Part shown: positions 26,118 to 34,932 of the stretch, one piece after another | How the letters are laid out: every line of letters begins with the position of its first letter | Position numbering within the stretch: position 1 is the first letter of the stretch | Assembly: GCA_029261835.1 (NCBI GenBank) | Contig: JAJDAO010000047.1 | Location: 62,001-126,000 of the forward strand | Direction: 5' to 3' | Source of the DNA: Deltaproteobacteria bacterium | Lineage (GTDB): Bacteria > Myxococcota_A > UBA9160 > UBA4427 | Length of the DNA stretch: 64,000 nt | The notes under the pieces: generated by a model | The model's database searches: none | What the model saw: only the letters and a program-made list of their open reading frames with translations | What the model was told of the DNA's origin: nothing | Program-made: the position numbers and the translations under genes

Positions 26118-27014
26118 CTAGCCCGCGTCCTCGAGCCTGGCTCTACGCTGTGATGCGCGACGCGCCTCACCCAAGCGCTGGAGCTGCTGGGCGTTGCCTG
26201 CCTCGACCTGGGCGTAGCGCGCGCGCCAGCTCTGGTCGTCGCTCCAGATGAAGGGCGTCTGAACGCTGGTCCGCGGCAGTGCAGCAGCCTCGAGCAGATC
26301 GAGCGCCATGCCGGCGATCTGCCGCTGCATCTCTGCGTCCCCCGGCTTACCGCACGGGTTGCCGAGCGGAAAGTCAGTGAACAAGAAGCGCGGTACGCCG
26401 CACTCTTCGACGATGTCGCGTGCGGAGCCCACGACCACGGTCGCGATGCCGTTCGCTTCGAGATGCCGGGCGACCAGACTCACGGTCTGGTGGCAGACCG
26501 GTCACAAGGGGACGAGCAGTGCGATATCGACGCCGTCTTCACGACAGCGGCGGAGGATCTCCGGCGCGTCGTCCTCTCGCGTACGGCGCTGGCTGTAGTC
26601 CGTGGGCACGCCATGAAAACGAGCCGCCAGCGAACCGATGCGCCCGCTGGCAACGAACTCCTCGAGACGAGCGATGGGGAGGAACGAGTGGATGTCCTCC
26701 GTGTGGGTGGCCCCCTTGTCCCAGGCGAGGTCGGCCGTGTAGAGGCTCTCCGGCCGCTTCTCCGTCGCACCCGACCACACCTGCTTGTCTCCGCGCAGCA
26801 CGCCCTCCACGAGAGGCTGCTCGGGAATCGGACTGGCGGTGGTGACCACCGTTGCACGGCACTGCGCCAGAGGCTTGGCCAGGCTCGCGAAGGGAACGTC
26901 GGCGAAGTGCGCCCACTGATACGCTCGACTGTACCCCTGCGCTTGATAGAACTCCCGCGTTCGGTCGATATAGCTCACGAAGGTTCTGTGGGTCGTGTCT
27001 GTCGCATCGGGCAT
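26118..27014 (-). CDS. Probable selenoprotein of the glycine/betaine/D-proline reductase selenoprotein B family (in-frame TGA = Sec171)
   Basis: Two open frames, 27014-26505 and 26501-26118, lie in the same frame, separated only by TGA at 26502-26504. Reading it as selenocysteine gives a 298-residue protein with U171-P-V-C174 after a beta-strand (DGVDIALLVPL) and before a helix (HQTVSLVARHLEANGI). A U-x-x-C redox motif at this point is the hallmark of the GrdB/PrdB family. The N-terminus (residues ~30-65, VPFASLAKPLAQCRATVVTTAS) and C-terminus (RFLFTDFPLGNPCGKPGD) also fit. The true stop is TAG. AGGGGG lies eight bases before the ATG. A hairpin right after the TGA fits a bacterial SECIS. No Grd/Prd partner genes adjoin it, so the substrate is unknown. 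The alternative is a nonsense mutation or base error. Confidence 0.8.
26473..26491 (-). promoter_or_regulatory. SECIS-like hairpin downstream of in-frame TGA
   Basis: On the minus strand ACCAGAC (26491-26485), loop CGTGA (26484-26480) and GTCTGGT (26479-26473) form a perfect 7-base stem. The loop begins 17 bases after the TGA and has G at its second position, as bacterial SECIS elements do. An alternative hairpin, GGTCTG/CAGACC (26499-26494 with 26489-26484), shares bases with it. Confidence 0.6.
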
Positions 27015-27123
27015 CGCGAACGCCCCCTTTCCTACAAGTCTCTCAGCATACAGCGTCGCGGCATCGGCGGCCCGACCGTTGAGTGACGCGGCGACTCTTG
27101 TTCCCCCGGCAAGAAATCCGGGC

Positions 27124-27129
27124 TAGCGT
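27124..27129 (+). promoter_or_regulatory. Candidate -10 element (TAGCGT)
   Basis: GGC-TAGCGT lies 12 bases before the ATG at 27141. It belongs to a set of T-A-G-Y-S-T hexamers found upstream of several genes in this window (see findings). No clear -35 at standard spacing. Confidence 0.3.
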
Positions 27130-27140
27130 ACGCCGTCACG

Positions 27141-29483
27141 ATGTCCGCGCGCCCTCGCATTCCCGCCCTGCTCGCACTCGGGCTCGCTACTGGCTGTACA
27201 CTGGCGCTGCAGGTCGTCCTCACACGGCTCTACTCAGCAGTCCTCGCCTATCACTTCAGCTTTCTCGCCATCTCGCTCTCATTGCTCGGCACCGGCAGCG
27301 GAGCACTCCTGTTGTACCTGCGCCCCGGCTGGTTCTCGGGTGCACCCGAGCGACTCCTCGCCCGCTGGTGCGCGGCGCTCGCGTTGCTGCTGGCCGTACT
27401 CCCCGTCGCCATGGTGCGGCTGGATCTCTCGGGCATCAACGAACTCGACCTGCACTTCGCCCTGAATCTGGCCGCATCGTGCGTAATCGCGGCGCTGCCG
27501 TCCTTCGCGTCCGGCGTCGTCGTAGCCTTGGCGATCGACCGCTACCGCTCGGCAATGGGCGCCGTCTACGCCTTCGATCTGCTCGGCGCAGGCATCGGAG
27601 CGCTCCTCATCGTGCCGGTGCTCTGGCTCGTCGATGCGCCGACGCTCGTCGCCTTGCTCGGCCTGATCGCGGCGGGGGCGGCCTTTCTCTTCGTGCTCGG
27701 TGTACAGGACGCGCGCCTGGAACGAGGTGTCGCTGCAGGGGTCGCGGCCGTCACGGCGGTGATCTGCATACTCGGGAGTACGACATCCCTGCTCTTCCTC
27801 GATCCGCGCTACGCCGCTGCCAAAGACACCGCGATGGTCGCTGATCGCTGGACTCCGATCGCGCGCGTTATCGGCTACGGGCCACTGGGCAATCGCACCT
27901 TCGCGAACCTCTTCTACGATCGCGTCTGGGCCCCGGTCCATGTGGTTCCGGCCGACGAGAGCCTGACCTGGCGCGATCTCCGCACCGGTCCGGCGAGTAT
28001 CGGCTACACCCTCAGCGGTCCGGGTCACGCGCTCATCATCGGCGGTGGCGGAGGTCGCGACATTTGGACAGCACTGTCGCTGGCGCAGAACCCCGTCGAT
28101 GTCGTTGAGCTCAGCGCGGGCAATCGGATCGTAGTCGACGAGGATCTGGCCAGCTTCTCACGATCACCCTACTCACACGAGCGCGTACGCACCGTGATCG
28201 GCGATGGCCGATCCGTGCTCTCGGCACGCGACACGTTGTATGACCAGATCCACATCGGCTTCACCGATACGTTGAGCGCGAACTCGGCGCAGGGCTTCGC
28301 ACTCACCGAGAACAACCTCTATACCGTCGAAGCTTTTCTGGAGTACTTCGACCACCTGAAGCCCAACGGCGTGTTGAACGTATCGCGGCTGCTGAAGCTC
28401 GTCGGTGACGAGGCGCTCCGCGTGACGGTGCTGGCACTGGCCGCGCTCGAAGAGGCGGGCGTGGAGAACCCGAAGCACAACGTCGTGGTGATCCTGGGAC
28501 GCGACTTGCTCGGGCCGTACACCGGTACCGTACTCGCTCGCAAACGCCCCTTCACGCCGCGCGAGGTCACGCTGATTCGCGCGCTCGCGAAGCAGCGTGC
28601 AGCGGGCGTACTCTACGCACCGGGGGGACCCTATCAGGGGGACTGGCAGCGCCTGGCCGAGGCCCCCGACTACCGCAGCTTCTGCCGGCAGCACGCGCTG
28701 AATGTCTGCCCGCCGACGGACGACCAACCCTTCTTCTTCAGCATGCACCGGCTCAGCCAGATGGGCGCGCGCGAGGGCGGCTACTTCTACGCTGCAGACC
28801 CGGTCTCGGTGCTGATGCTGACACTGCTGATTCTGATGATTCTCTCCGCCGTCGCGCTGGGCCTACCGATGGCCCTGCTGCGAGGCGAGGGTCGCCCAGC
28901 AGCCGGCTCCCTGAGCTACTTCGCCGCCATCGGTCTGGGCTTTCTGCTGCTCGAAATGACGTTGATCCAGCGACTCGTACTCTTTCTTGGCTATCCCACG
29001 TATGCGCTCTCAGTGGTGCTCTTCTCTCTGCTCGTCTTCTCCGGCGTCGGCTCTGCGCTCTCGGCTCGCTTCGCCAACCCACGACGGGCGCTGCTCGTCG
29101 ATCTAGCGTTGATCTCGCTCCTGACGGCGGCGATCGCCTTTGGGCTCCAGCCGCTCCTGCGCAGCATGATCAGTCTTCCCTTCGCCGCTCGCGTATGCGT
29201 CGCCATCTTGTTGCTGCTGCCAATCGGCACCGCGTTGGGCGTCGCCATGCCCATCGGTTTGCAGCGCCTCGCCGCACTCGCGCCGAGCGGCGTTCCGCTG
29301 GCCTGGGGTGTGAACGGCTTCATGTCCGTTCTCGCATCGGTGCTCGGCGTGGCGGCCGCGATCCACTTCGGTTTCACCGCCACTACGCTGCTGGCATGCG
29401 GTTGCTACGTATTCGCGTTCGCGCATGCGGCGGCTGGCCGTTGGGCGGAGCCCGACGAATCGCCGACGCTTCGCGGGCGGTAA
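27141..29483 (+). CDS. Polytopic membrane protein with central spermidine-synthase-like domain
   Basis: A 780-residue integral membrane protein. Residues ~1-210 and ~550-770 carry about six or seven hydrophobic helices each. Between them is a soluble spermidine-synthase/SAM-methyltransferase-like domain: ALIIGGGGGRDIWTAL (nucleotide loop), VDVVELSAGN (acidic strand end), VIGDGRSVL, and ENNLYTVEAFLEYFDHLKPNG. This layout is known in many bacteria but its reaction has not been settled to my knowledge, so polyamine synthesis should not be assumed. The start is ATG 27141 with no strong ribosome site. It stands alone; the selenoprotein gene is divergent, 126 bases away. Confidence 0.82.
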   Translation: MSARPRIPALLALGLATGCTLALQVVLTRLYSAVLAYHFSFLAISLSLLGTGSGALLLYLRPGWFSGAPERLLARWCAALALLLAVLPVAMVRLDLSGINELDLHFALNLAASCVIAALPSFASGVVVALAIDRYRSAMGAVYAFDLLGAGIGALLIVPVLWLVDAPTLVALLGLIAAGAAFLFVLGVQDARLERGVAAGVAAVTAVICILGSTTSLLFLDPRYAAAKDTAMVADRWTPIARVIGYGPLGNRTFANLFYDRVWAPVHVVPADESLTWRDLRTGPASIGYTLSGPGHALIIGGGGGRDIWTALSLAQNPVDVVELSAGNRIVVDEDLASFSRSPYSHERVRTVIGDGRSVLSARDTLYDQIHIGFTDTLSANSAQGFALTENNLYTVEAFLEYFDHLKPNGVLNVSRLLKLVGDEALRVTVLALAALEEAGVENPKHNVVVILGRDLLGPYTGTVLARKRPFTPREVTLIRALAKQRAAGVLYAPGGPYQGDWQRLAEAPDYRSFCRQHALNVCPPTDDQPFFFSMHRLSQMGAREGGYFYAADPVSVLMLTLLILMILSAVALGLPMALLRGEGRPAAGSLSYFAAIGLGFLLLEMTLIQRLVLFLGYPTYALSVVLFSLLVFSGVGSALSARFANPRRALLVDLALISLLTAAIAFGLQPLLRSMISLPFAARVCVAILLLLPIGTALGVAMPIGLQRLAALAPSGVPLAWGVNGFMSVLASVLGVAAAIHFGFTATTLLACGCYVFAFAHAAAGRWAEPDESPTLRGR

Positions 29484-29526
29484 CAGGCCCTCGCCCGAGG
29501 CCCCGACACCAACTTCTCTAATCGTC

Positions 29527-29544
29527 TTGAGGGTTCTTCCTCAA
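29527..29544 (+). terminator. Weak hairpin in AT-rich intergenic patch
   Basis: TTGAGG (29527-29532), a 6-base loop and CCTCAA (29539-29544) form a short stem followed by an AT-rich stretch ending near 29570. It is 44 bases after the stop of the membrane protein. TTGAGG with TGTTAT (29550-29555) at 17 bases could instead be a promoter for the next gene. Either reading is tentative. Confidence 0.25.
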
Positions 29545-29652
29545 ATATCTGTTATTTCAATGCAAATCGGCCATGCCACTGCGGCCCCACGTGGCGGCCG
29601 CGAGGGCCGGGCGAGGATCGCGTGCCCGGCTCGCCGTCGACGCGGCCGGTGG

Positions 29653-29658
29653 TAGTCT
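29653..29658 (+). promoter_or_regulatory. Candidate extended -10 element (TAGTCT)
   Basis: GTGG-TAGTCT lies 21 bases before the ATG at 29680, in the context GTGGTAGTCTTC that recurs before the gene at 36687. Confidence 0.35.
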
Positions 29659-29679
29659 TCGCCGTCGCGGGAGGCATTG

Positions 29680-31647
29680 ATGCGCGCACGAGTACTTGGA
29701 CCCGAACGACTGCAGGACCAGGGCGTCGGGCTCCAGCAAGAGGAGTCGGCGAACCGCGCCATTCACGCACTGCTCTGCGATCCCGAGGTGCGCGATCAGG
29801 TCGACCTCGTGCTGACGTGGCGGCAGGGTCCACAGCAGAGCGCGGACGATGGCGCCTACGAAGCGTGGTCCGCGCGCGGCATGGTGCGCTTCTCGCGCCG
29901 GCTCGACCACTCGGGGGGCCTCGCGTTCGAGCTGCTGGAGGTAGTCGGGGAGAATCCGCTGGCGTGTCAGGACCCGCACGCCCTACGCAGCATCGAGCAG
30001 GAGTCCCTGGCCGCTGCGGCATCCGGCTTCTCCGCCGAGGATGCGAGCCGACGCTTCATTGCGCCCGAGCATCAGAGCTATCCCTTCGCCTATGAACGCG
30101 TGGCCCAGCTCTTCGACTCGCCCCACGCACCGGACCTCGTCCTCTCGCTGCGTGACTGGACCTTTGGCACGCAGCCCGGCCAGCATGGCGCCCTGAACGT
30201 CCGCCAGTCCCGTACGCCGCTCTGGTTCAGCGGTCCGCGCGTTCGGCCCGGCGTCTACGCGCAGGCGGCGCGCGCAGTCGACATCGCACCGACGGCGCTG
30301 GCCGCCCTCGACTTCCCGCTGATCGACGGACGCGACGCCACGGGCCGGCTGGCGTCGGAGCGTGGCGTCGCGCCAGACGTCTACCTGCGTCGCCAGGACG
30401 GACGTGTGCTCGAGGAACTCCTCGATCGAGGCGCCACCCCGCCGCGCCATCTCTACATCGTCCTGCTCGACGGCCTGCACGCCAGCGAGCTCGACGATCG
30501 GCTCCAACGCGAGCCCGACGCGTTGCCCAATCTGCGCCGGCTGCGCGAGCACGCCGCGGTACTCGCCTCGGGCTCGATGGTGAATTTCCCGTCGATCACC
30601 TGGCCGAGCCACACGTGCATCGGCACCGGCAGCTGGTGTGGTCACCATGATGTCGTCAACCCGAGCTACTACCTGCGAGAGCAACGCGAGACGATCTCGC
30701 CACAGGGCCAGCAGATCCACACCGAGGGCTTCTCGAGCCGCGATGTCGAGTCGATCTACGAAGCCTTTGCACGCGTGCGGGGCGACGCCTGTCTGACCGC
30801 CGCCATCTTCGCGCCCTTCGGCCGCGGCGCCGACCACGCCGTGCTCGAGGGGCGCAACCTCTGCCACCGCGCCAACCTGCGCGCGCTACACGAGGAGCTC
30901 GCGCGCGACGAAGATCCCCGCTGGCGCGAGGACGGTGCGGAGGATGCGCTCAAGGAGTCGGGTCTCGACACGCGCGGTATCGCCCAGCTCTTCGACCTCT
31001 TTCGCAGCGACGACATTCGCTCGCCCGACCTCGTCTTCCATGAGCTGATGCTCACCGACGGTGTCGGCCACCACTACGGTCCGCACTCCGAGGGGCTGCG
31101 GGCGGCACTCGCCGAAAGCGACCGCCGCATCGGCCGCATCCTCGAGCTGCTCGAGGAGCAGGGCCGCCTCGAGCAGACACTCTTCATCGTGACCGCCGAT
31201 CACGGCATGGCGCCCCAGGACACGAGCCTGCGCGCCAACCCCGCACGCCATGTCGGCAGCGCGGGGATTGCGAGCGTGGTGGCGGACAACATGATCTGGC
31301 TGCTCGACCTCGCGGTCGAGGCGGAGCGTGCGCCCGACGGTCGAACCGGTCGCGTCTTCGTGTGGGAGAATGACCGCCTGCCATCGGGTGAGCGGCCGCC
31401 GCTCGAGGGGGCCGGCGTCCGGGTCCAAGCCCACCGCGTCGGTATGCCGCCGGAGGTCGTCGCGCAGGGGCACAGCGGTCCGGGCGGCGTCTTTGGCTTC
31501 TCCACACCGGCGGAGCTCGACTCTCGCGATCTGCTGGTCAGTGTCTCTCACGACGGATTCAACGACCGCCGCCTCAGGCTCGACGGCACGCCGCTCGCCC
31601 TCGATCTGCGGCGCGTGCTCTACGGGCCCGCAGTAGGAGCTTCATGA
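29680..31647 (+). CDS. Alkaline-phosphatase-superfamily phosphodiesterase with an extra N-terminal half-domain
   Basis: A 655-residue protein. The C-terminal ~400 residues (from ~255) are a type I phosphodiesterase/nucleotide pyrophosphatase-like domain: a metal Asp in YIVLLDGLHASEL, the nucleophile region NFPSITWPSHT (Thr or Ser), LTDGVGHHYG and TADHGMAP for the remaining metal ligands. The N-terminal ~230 residues look like the second half of a related domain (GTQPGQHGALNV, then RAVDIAPTALAALDFPLIDGRDATGRL), without the nucleophile half. So the protein appears to join a remnant and an intact module. No signal peptide is seen, so it seems cytoplasmic. ATG 29680 follows GGGAGG at five bases. 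The substrate is unknown. Confidence 0.8.
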   Translation: MRARVLGPERLQDQGVGLQQEESANRAIHALLCDPEVRDQVDLVLTWRQGPQQSADDGAYEAWSARGMVRFSRRLDHSGGLAFELLEVVGENPLACQDPHALRSIEQESLAAAASGFSAEDASRRFIAPEHQSYPFAYERVAQLFDSPHAPDLVLSLRDWTFGTQPGQHGALNVRQSRTPLWFSGPRVRPGVYAQAARAVDIAPTALAALDFPLIDGRDATGRLASERGVAPDVYLRRQDGRVLEELLDRGATPPRHLYIVLLDGLHASELDDRLQREPDALPNLRRLREHAAVLASGSMVNFPSITWPSHTCIGTGSWCGHHDVVNPSYYLREQRETISPQGQQIHTEGFSSRDVESIYEAFARVRGDACLTAAIFAPFGRGADHAVLEGRNLCHRANLRALHEELARDEDPRWREDGAEDALKESGLDTRGIAQLFDLFRSDDIRSPDLVFHELMLTDGVGHHYGPHSEGLRAALAESDRRIGRILELLEEQGRLEQTLFIVTADHGMAPQDTSLRANPARHVGSAGIASVVADNMIWLLDLAVEAERAPDGRTGRVFVWENDRLPSGERPPLEGAGVRVQAHRVGMPPEVVAQGHSGPGGVFGFSTPAELDSRDLLVSVSHDGFNDRRLRLDGTPLALDLRRVLYGPAVGAS

Positions 31648-31673
31648 ATAATCCGGGTTAGGATGGTGACTCG

Positions 31674-32837
31674 TCAGCGTGCTTTGTAGTGGCGGATGAG
31701 CGCAGCCGCTGCCTCGTCCGTCCCTCTGGCGGCGTGGTCACCGCCCTCGTTCGTAGCGACCAGCACGGCGAAATCCTGTTCGGGTGCGGCCCAGACCACA
31801 GCGTACCAGTACAGGTTGCTCCCGGCGTGGGTGACGACCCGGCCACCCCAGTCCCTCTCCACGGCACCCCACCCCATGGCGTAGCTGCCACCCGGCGTGG
31901 GGAAATGCATGCGAGCAAAGCTCTCGCGCGACAGCAGTTCGCTTCCGGCGGAAGGGCCTCTCAGGTGGAGAGCGACGAACTTCCCCCAGTCTTCGAGGCT
32001 CGCATGCACCGTGCCTGCGGGACCGAGCACGCGCGGATTGTCGGCACCCGGGCCAACGCCCAGCGGCAGTCGCCCCCGGTGGCCCTGAGGCTGTGGCAGC
32101 GGACGCGGAGGGCCGAAGCCAGCGCTCGCCATTCCGAGCGGCTCAAACAGCCGACGCCTCATGAGGTCCTCCCAGGAGACATCCGTTCGCATCTCGAGCA
32201 TCGAGCCTACGATCAAGTACCCCGCGTTCGCGTAGCTCATCGTGGTACCTGGGACAGATTCGGGTGCCTGAGCCAAGATCGCGCGAACGACGTGTCGCCG
32301 CTGTCTTGGTAGCGATCCTGAAAGCGGCTGGTTCCAAGGCGCGGCCGGTCGATGCCGATCTTCCGGCAAGCCCGAACGGTGGCGGAGTAGCTGTCGGACC
32401 GTCACTGGCCGCCACGCAGGTTGCGCGGCGGTCTCTTCGGGATACACATCGCCGAGCGTCGTCTCCCACGAAAGACGCCCCTCCTCGACCAGCAATGCAA
32501 CCAGTGTCGCGGTCATGGCCTTCGTGCACGAGCCCAAGTGCCAGCGATCGTGGACGGAAACGGGGTCGTTCACGCCTCGGGCGCGCTGTCCGGTGGCGCC
32601 GATTGCGACCGTCCGTCCCTTGGCCACAATGCTGCCCGCGAGCGCGGGAAGATCGTGGTTTGCTCTGATCGGCTCGAGCAGCGAGCTTACGTCTTCGACA
32701 GTAAAAGGCGTCGACAACTGCGCCGCGTCGGAGCCATCCAGCCCGCAGCCCGCCGAGCCAGCCGAAACGGCCAGACCAATGAGGGCGATCAACGCCTCGA
32801 CTCGAATGCCCGGTGCGTGCAAGAGCACACCCTCCAA
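31674..32837 (-). CDS. Serine hydrolase, class C beta-lactamase/PBP-like, lipoprotein
   Basis: A 387-residue extracytoplasmic serine hydrolase. The N-terminus has a hydrophobic helix ending in SAGSAGC, a lipobox-like site. SCTK (S-x-x-K) carries the nucleophile Ser and the Lys, YAN is the second motif, and THAGSN (H-x-G) the third. The family includes esterases, D-aminopeptidases and beta-lactamases; the short active-site spacing does not tell which. It is convergent with the phosphodiesterase (26 bases between stops). No regulator gene adjoins it. Confidence 0.88.
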   Translation of the reverse strand: MEGVLLHAPGIRVEALIALIGLAVSAGSAGCGLDGSDAAQLSTPFTVEDVSSLLEPIRANHDLPALAGSIVAKGRTVAIGATGQRARGVNDPVSVHDRWHLGSCTKAMTATLVALLVEEGRLSWETTLGDVYPEETAAQPAWRPVTVRQLLRHRSGLPEDRHRPAAPWNQPLSGSLPRQRRHVVRAILAQAPESVPGTTMSYANAGYLIVGSMLEMRTDVSWEDLMRRRLFEPLGMASAGFGPPRPLPQPQGHRGRLPLGVGPGADNPRVLGPAGTVHASLEDWGKFVALHLRGPSAGSELLSRESFARMHFPTPGGSYAMGWGAVERDWGGRVVTHAGSNLYWYAVVWAAPEQDFAVLVATNEGGDHAARGTDEAAAALIRHYKAR

Positions 32838-33384
32838 CGGTGGCGTCCGACCAAGAACCCACCCAATCTACCAGGCCCCGATCGAATGCCCCACCAAGCG
32901 CCTCGAGCGGATTGCGCGACGTATCGTCGTCGGCGCAGCTCGGTGAGCGTCCGTGCGTGTGAAAGCCGGCCCCTTCCCGCCACCCAAGGGCGTGCTGCTG
33001 GCGGCGAAGAGCTTGCTTCGACTGGTGTGCGGTGCCATTCTGGCCGCGAGAGTTTAAGCCGCACCGCCGACGCTCAGCGCTGTTCCTTGCAGCTGAGGGC
33101 CAATCAGTCATGCGGCGCCAACGGGGGTGCTGGACGATGTCGCAATCTGAGCCCTTCATCGTCCACGAGGAAGACTGCGAGTTCGAAGGATGGGGGGTCT
33201 CGTGAGCCGCGTCTGGACGGGGCTCACCGTCTGACGAGGCGCTGCAGCGGACAGTGCGGGCGGCGACCTCCTCGGAAGGGGGTACCCTCCTGGCGGCGGT
33301 GCTCAGGTGGCCGAGCGGCGACAGTCCGCGTCCGCGGTGCAGCCGAGCACACGGTCCGTCGGGCAGCCCGAAGGAGGCGGCGAC
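32838..33384. other. Intergenic region without a convincing gene
   Basis: 547 bases between divergent genes. Open frames cross it on both strands, but they overlap the neighbours out of frame, show no family pattern and have no ribosome site. It should contain promoters for both flanking genes; I could not pick one with good boxes. Confidence 0.5.
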
Positions 33385-34197
33385 GTGGGCGACTTCGAGA
33401 AGGACACGTGCGTCACTCCGCTAAGCGAACAGGCGTGGCGGTTTCATGCGAACATCTCGCCCGACTGGAAGATCTGGGGCCCGAATGGCGGCTACCTCGC
33501 GGCCATCGCGCTGCGAGCGGCTGGCCACGTGGCGAGAATCGGCCGCCCCGCTTCGCTCTCGTGTCACATGCTCAGCGTGCCGGAGTTCCGAGAGGTCCAG
33601 CTCGAGGTCGAGATCCTGCGATCGGGTCGAAGCGCAGAGTCGCTTCGGGTGGTCATGCGTCAGGGCGAGCGGCGAATCCTCGAGGCTCTCGTGCGCACGG
33701 CGCGCGAAGGCTCCGGCATCGCTCACGAAGCCAGCAAGATGCCCGCTGTCAAGCCGGCGGCCGAGCTTCCTGTCGCCTATGAACTCCACGGCCCGTATCC
33801 ATTTTGGGGAAACCTCGAGCCCCGCACGGTTTGGCCCGAACGCCTCTCCCGGGAGCGAGAGCCCCATGACCCCGTGTGGCTCGAGTGGCTGCGCTTCATC
33901 CCAACGCCGACCTTCAGCGACCCGTTCGTCGACGCGGGGCGACTCCTTGTCCTGATCGACTCCTTCTCCTTTCCAGCGGCAATTCAGCCGCATCCAGCCG
34001 CTGCCGTCCGTGCGCCCAACCTCGACGTAACGGCGTGGTTCCATCGGCTGGAGCCAGAGTCCGAGTGGCTCCTGATTCATCACGAGTCGCCTGTAGCCGC
34101 ACACGGATTGGTGGGCACGCGCGCTGACGTTTGGAGCCAAAGCGGGCAGCTCCTCGCGAGCGGAGGATCACAGCTGCTCTGTCAGCCGTCTGGCTGA
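33385..34197 (+). CDS. Acyl-CoA thioesterase-like protein (double hotdog)
   Basis: A 270-residue protein of the TesB-like or thioesterase-superfamily group. The N-terminal hotdog has the characteristic WGPNGGYLAAIALRAAG, followed by RPASLSCHMLSV and an RSAESLRVVMRQGER strand pair. The C-terminal hotdog has SFSFPAAIQPHP, LDVTAWFHRLEPESEWLLIHHESPVAAHGLVGTRADVWSQ in shortened form, with the final strand LLASGGSQLL. The GTG at 33385 is chosen because AAGGAGG lies seven bases before it; an upstream GTG at 33307 would add 26 low-complexity residues. Probably hydrolyses fatty acyl-CoA; chain length unknown. Confidence 0.8.
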   Translation: MGDFEKDTCVTPLSEQAWRFHANISPDWKIWGPNGGYLAAIALRAAGHVARIGRPASLSCHMLSVPEFREVQLEVEILRSGRSAESLRVVMRQGERRILEALVRTAREGSGIAHEASKMPAVKPAAELPVAYELHGPYPFWGNLEPRTVWPERLSREREPHDPVWLEWLRFIPTPTFSDPFVDAGRLLVLIDSFSFPAAIQPHPAAAVRAPNLDVTAWFHRLEPESEWLLIHHESPVAAHGLVGTRADVWSQSGQLLASGGSQLLCQPSG

Positions 34198-34493
34198 GAG
34201 CTGCCCAACAGGACCCTGCAGCTGAGTCGAACGGTCCATTGCATGGGGTTTCCTGCGCTTGGAGTGGGGCGCGGAGCGGCTTCAAGTCTGAACCGCGACT
34301 CTTGGTCACCTACTCGACAGGCAGCCGACTGCGAAGATGCCGCTGAACCAGGGCATGCACGGCGCCAGCCTGGGCTGTGGCGTTCCTGAATTCTGGTAAC
34401 ATGCGTCAGCAACGAGGCCTCCTGTGCCCGGCAGCATTTGGCCGTCCGGCCAGTGATGCCCGGTCAGGCGTCAGGCAACGTGAAGGAGAGGGC
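34198..34493. other. Intergenic region with a candidate extended -10 box
   Basis: 296 bases without a gene. TGG-TAACAT at 34394-34402 could be an extended -10 about 90 bases before the VOC gene. Searched for integron attC-type repeats because the neighbours are small independent genes; a GCCCAAC occurs at 34204 but no matching GTTRRRY partner follows. Confidence 0.3.
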
Positions 34494-34862
34494 ATGATTG
34501 GATACGTCACGCTTGGGACGAACGATATCGAACGCGCGGCACAGTTCTACGACCAGCTTCTCGGGACGCTCGGCGCCAAGCGCTTCCTGGAGACTGAAAC
34601 GTTCATCGCTTGGACCGCTGCCGCGCCGATGCCGGCCCTGTCAGTGGCCAAGCCCTTCGATGGAAACGCCGCCACCGTCGGCAACGGCGTGATGGTTGCG
34701 CTCGCGATGGATAGTCGCGAAAAGGTAGACGCACTCTACAACAAGGCGATCGAGCTCGGCGCCCAGGACGAGGGTCCGCCCGGTCCGCGAGGCGACAACT
34801 TCTATGCAGGGTACTTCCGCGACCTCGATGGCAATAAGCTCAACGCCTTCTTCATGGGTTGA
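34494..34862 (+). CDS. VOC (glyoxalase/bleomycin-resistance) family protein
   Basis: A 122-residue VOC-fold protein, one beta-alpha-beta-beta-beta pair. GYVTLGTNDIERAAQFYDQLL is the first module opening, and GYFRDLDGNKLNAFF the usual C-terminal strand, with D-L-D-G-N before it. Such proteins are metal-dependent lyases, dioxygenases or drug-binding proteins. GGAGAGGG lies shortly before the ATG. Substrate not predictable. Confidence 0.85.
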   Translation: MIGYVTLGTNDIERAAQFYDQLLGTLGAKRFLETETFIAWTAAAPMPALSVAKPFDGNAATVGNGVMVALAMDSREKVDALYNKAIELGAQDEGPPGPRGDNFYAGYFRDLDGNKLNAFFMG

Positions 34863-34932
34863 CAGGGTGCGAGGCTCACTATCCTTGCGCGGGCGCCGCT
34901 GAGCATCTGGTCCGTCGGGTCGAGGGATCGAG

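Noticed and set aside
26118-26483. Separate 121-residue gene starting inside the selenoprotein.
   Set aside because: It would start at an internal GTG with no ribosome site and in the middle of the family's conserved region. Same-frame continuation through TGA with U-x-x-C explains it better.
31647-31680. GGGTTAGGATGG between convergent genes as a promoter.
   Set aside because: It lies in a 26-base gap between two stop codons, where no promoter is needed, and faces no gene start.
32143-33782. Two long frames (338 and 453 codons) crossing the gap between serine hydrolase and thioesterase.
   Set aside because: They overlap the real genes out of frame, lack motifs and have no ribosome sites. 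I treat the gap as non-coding.
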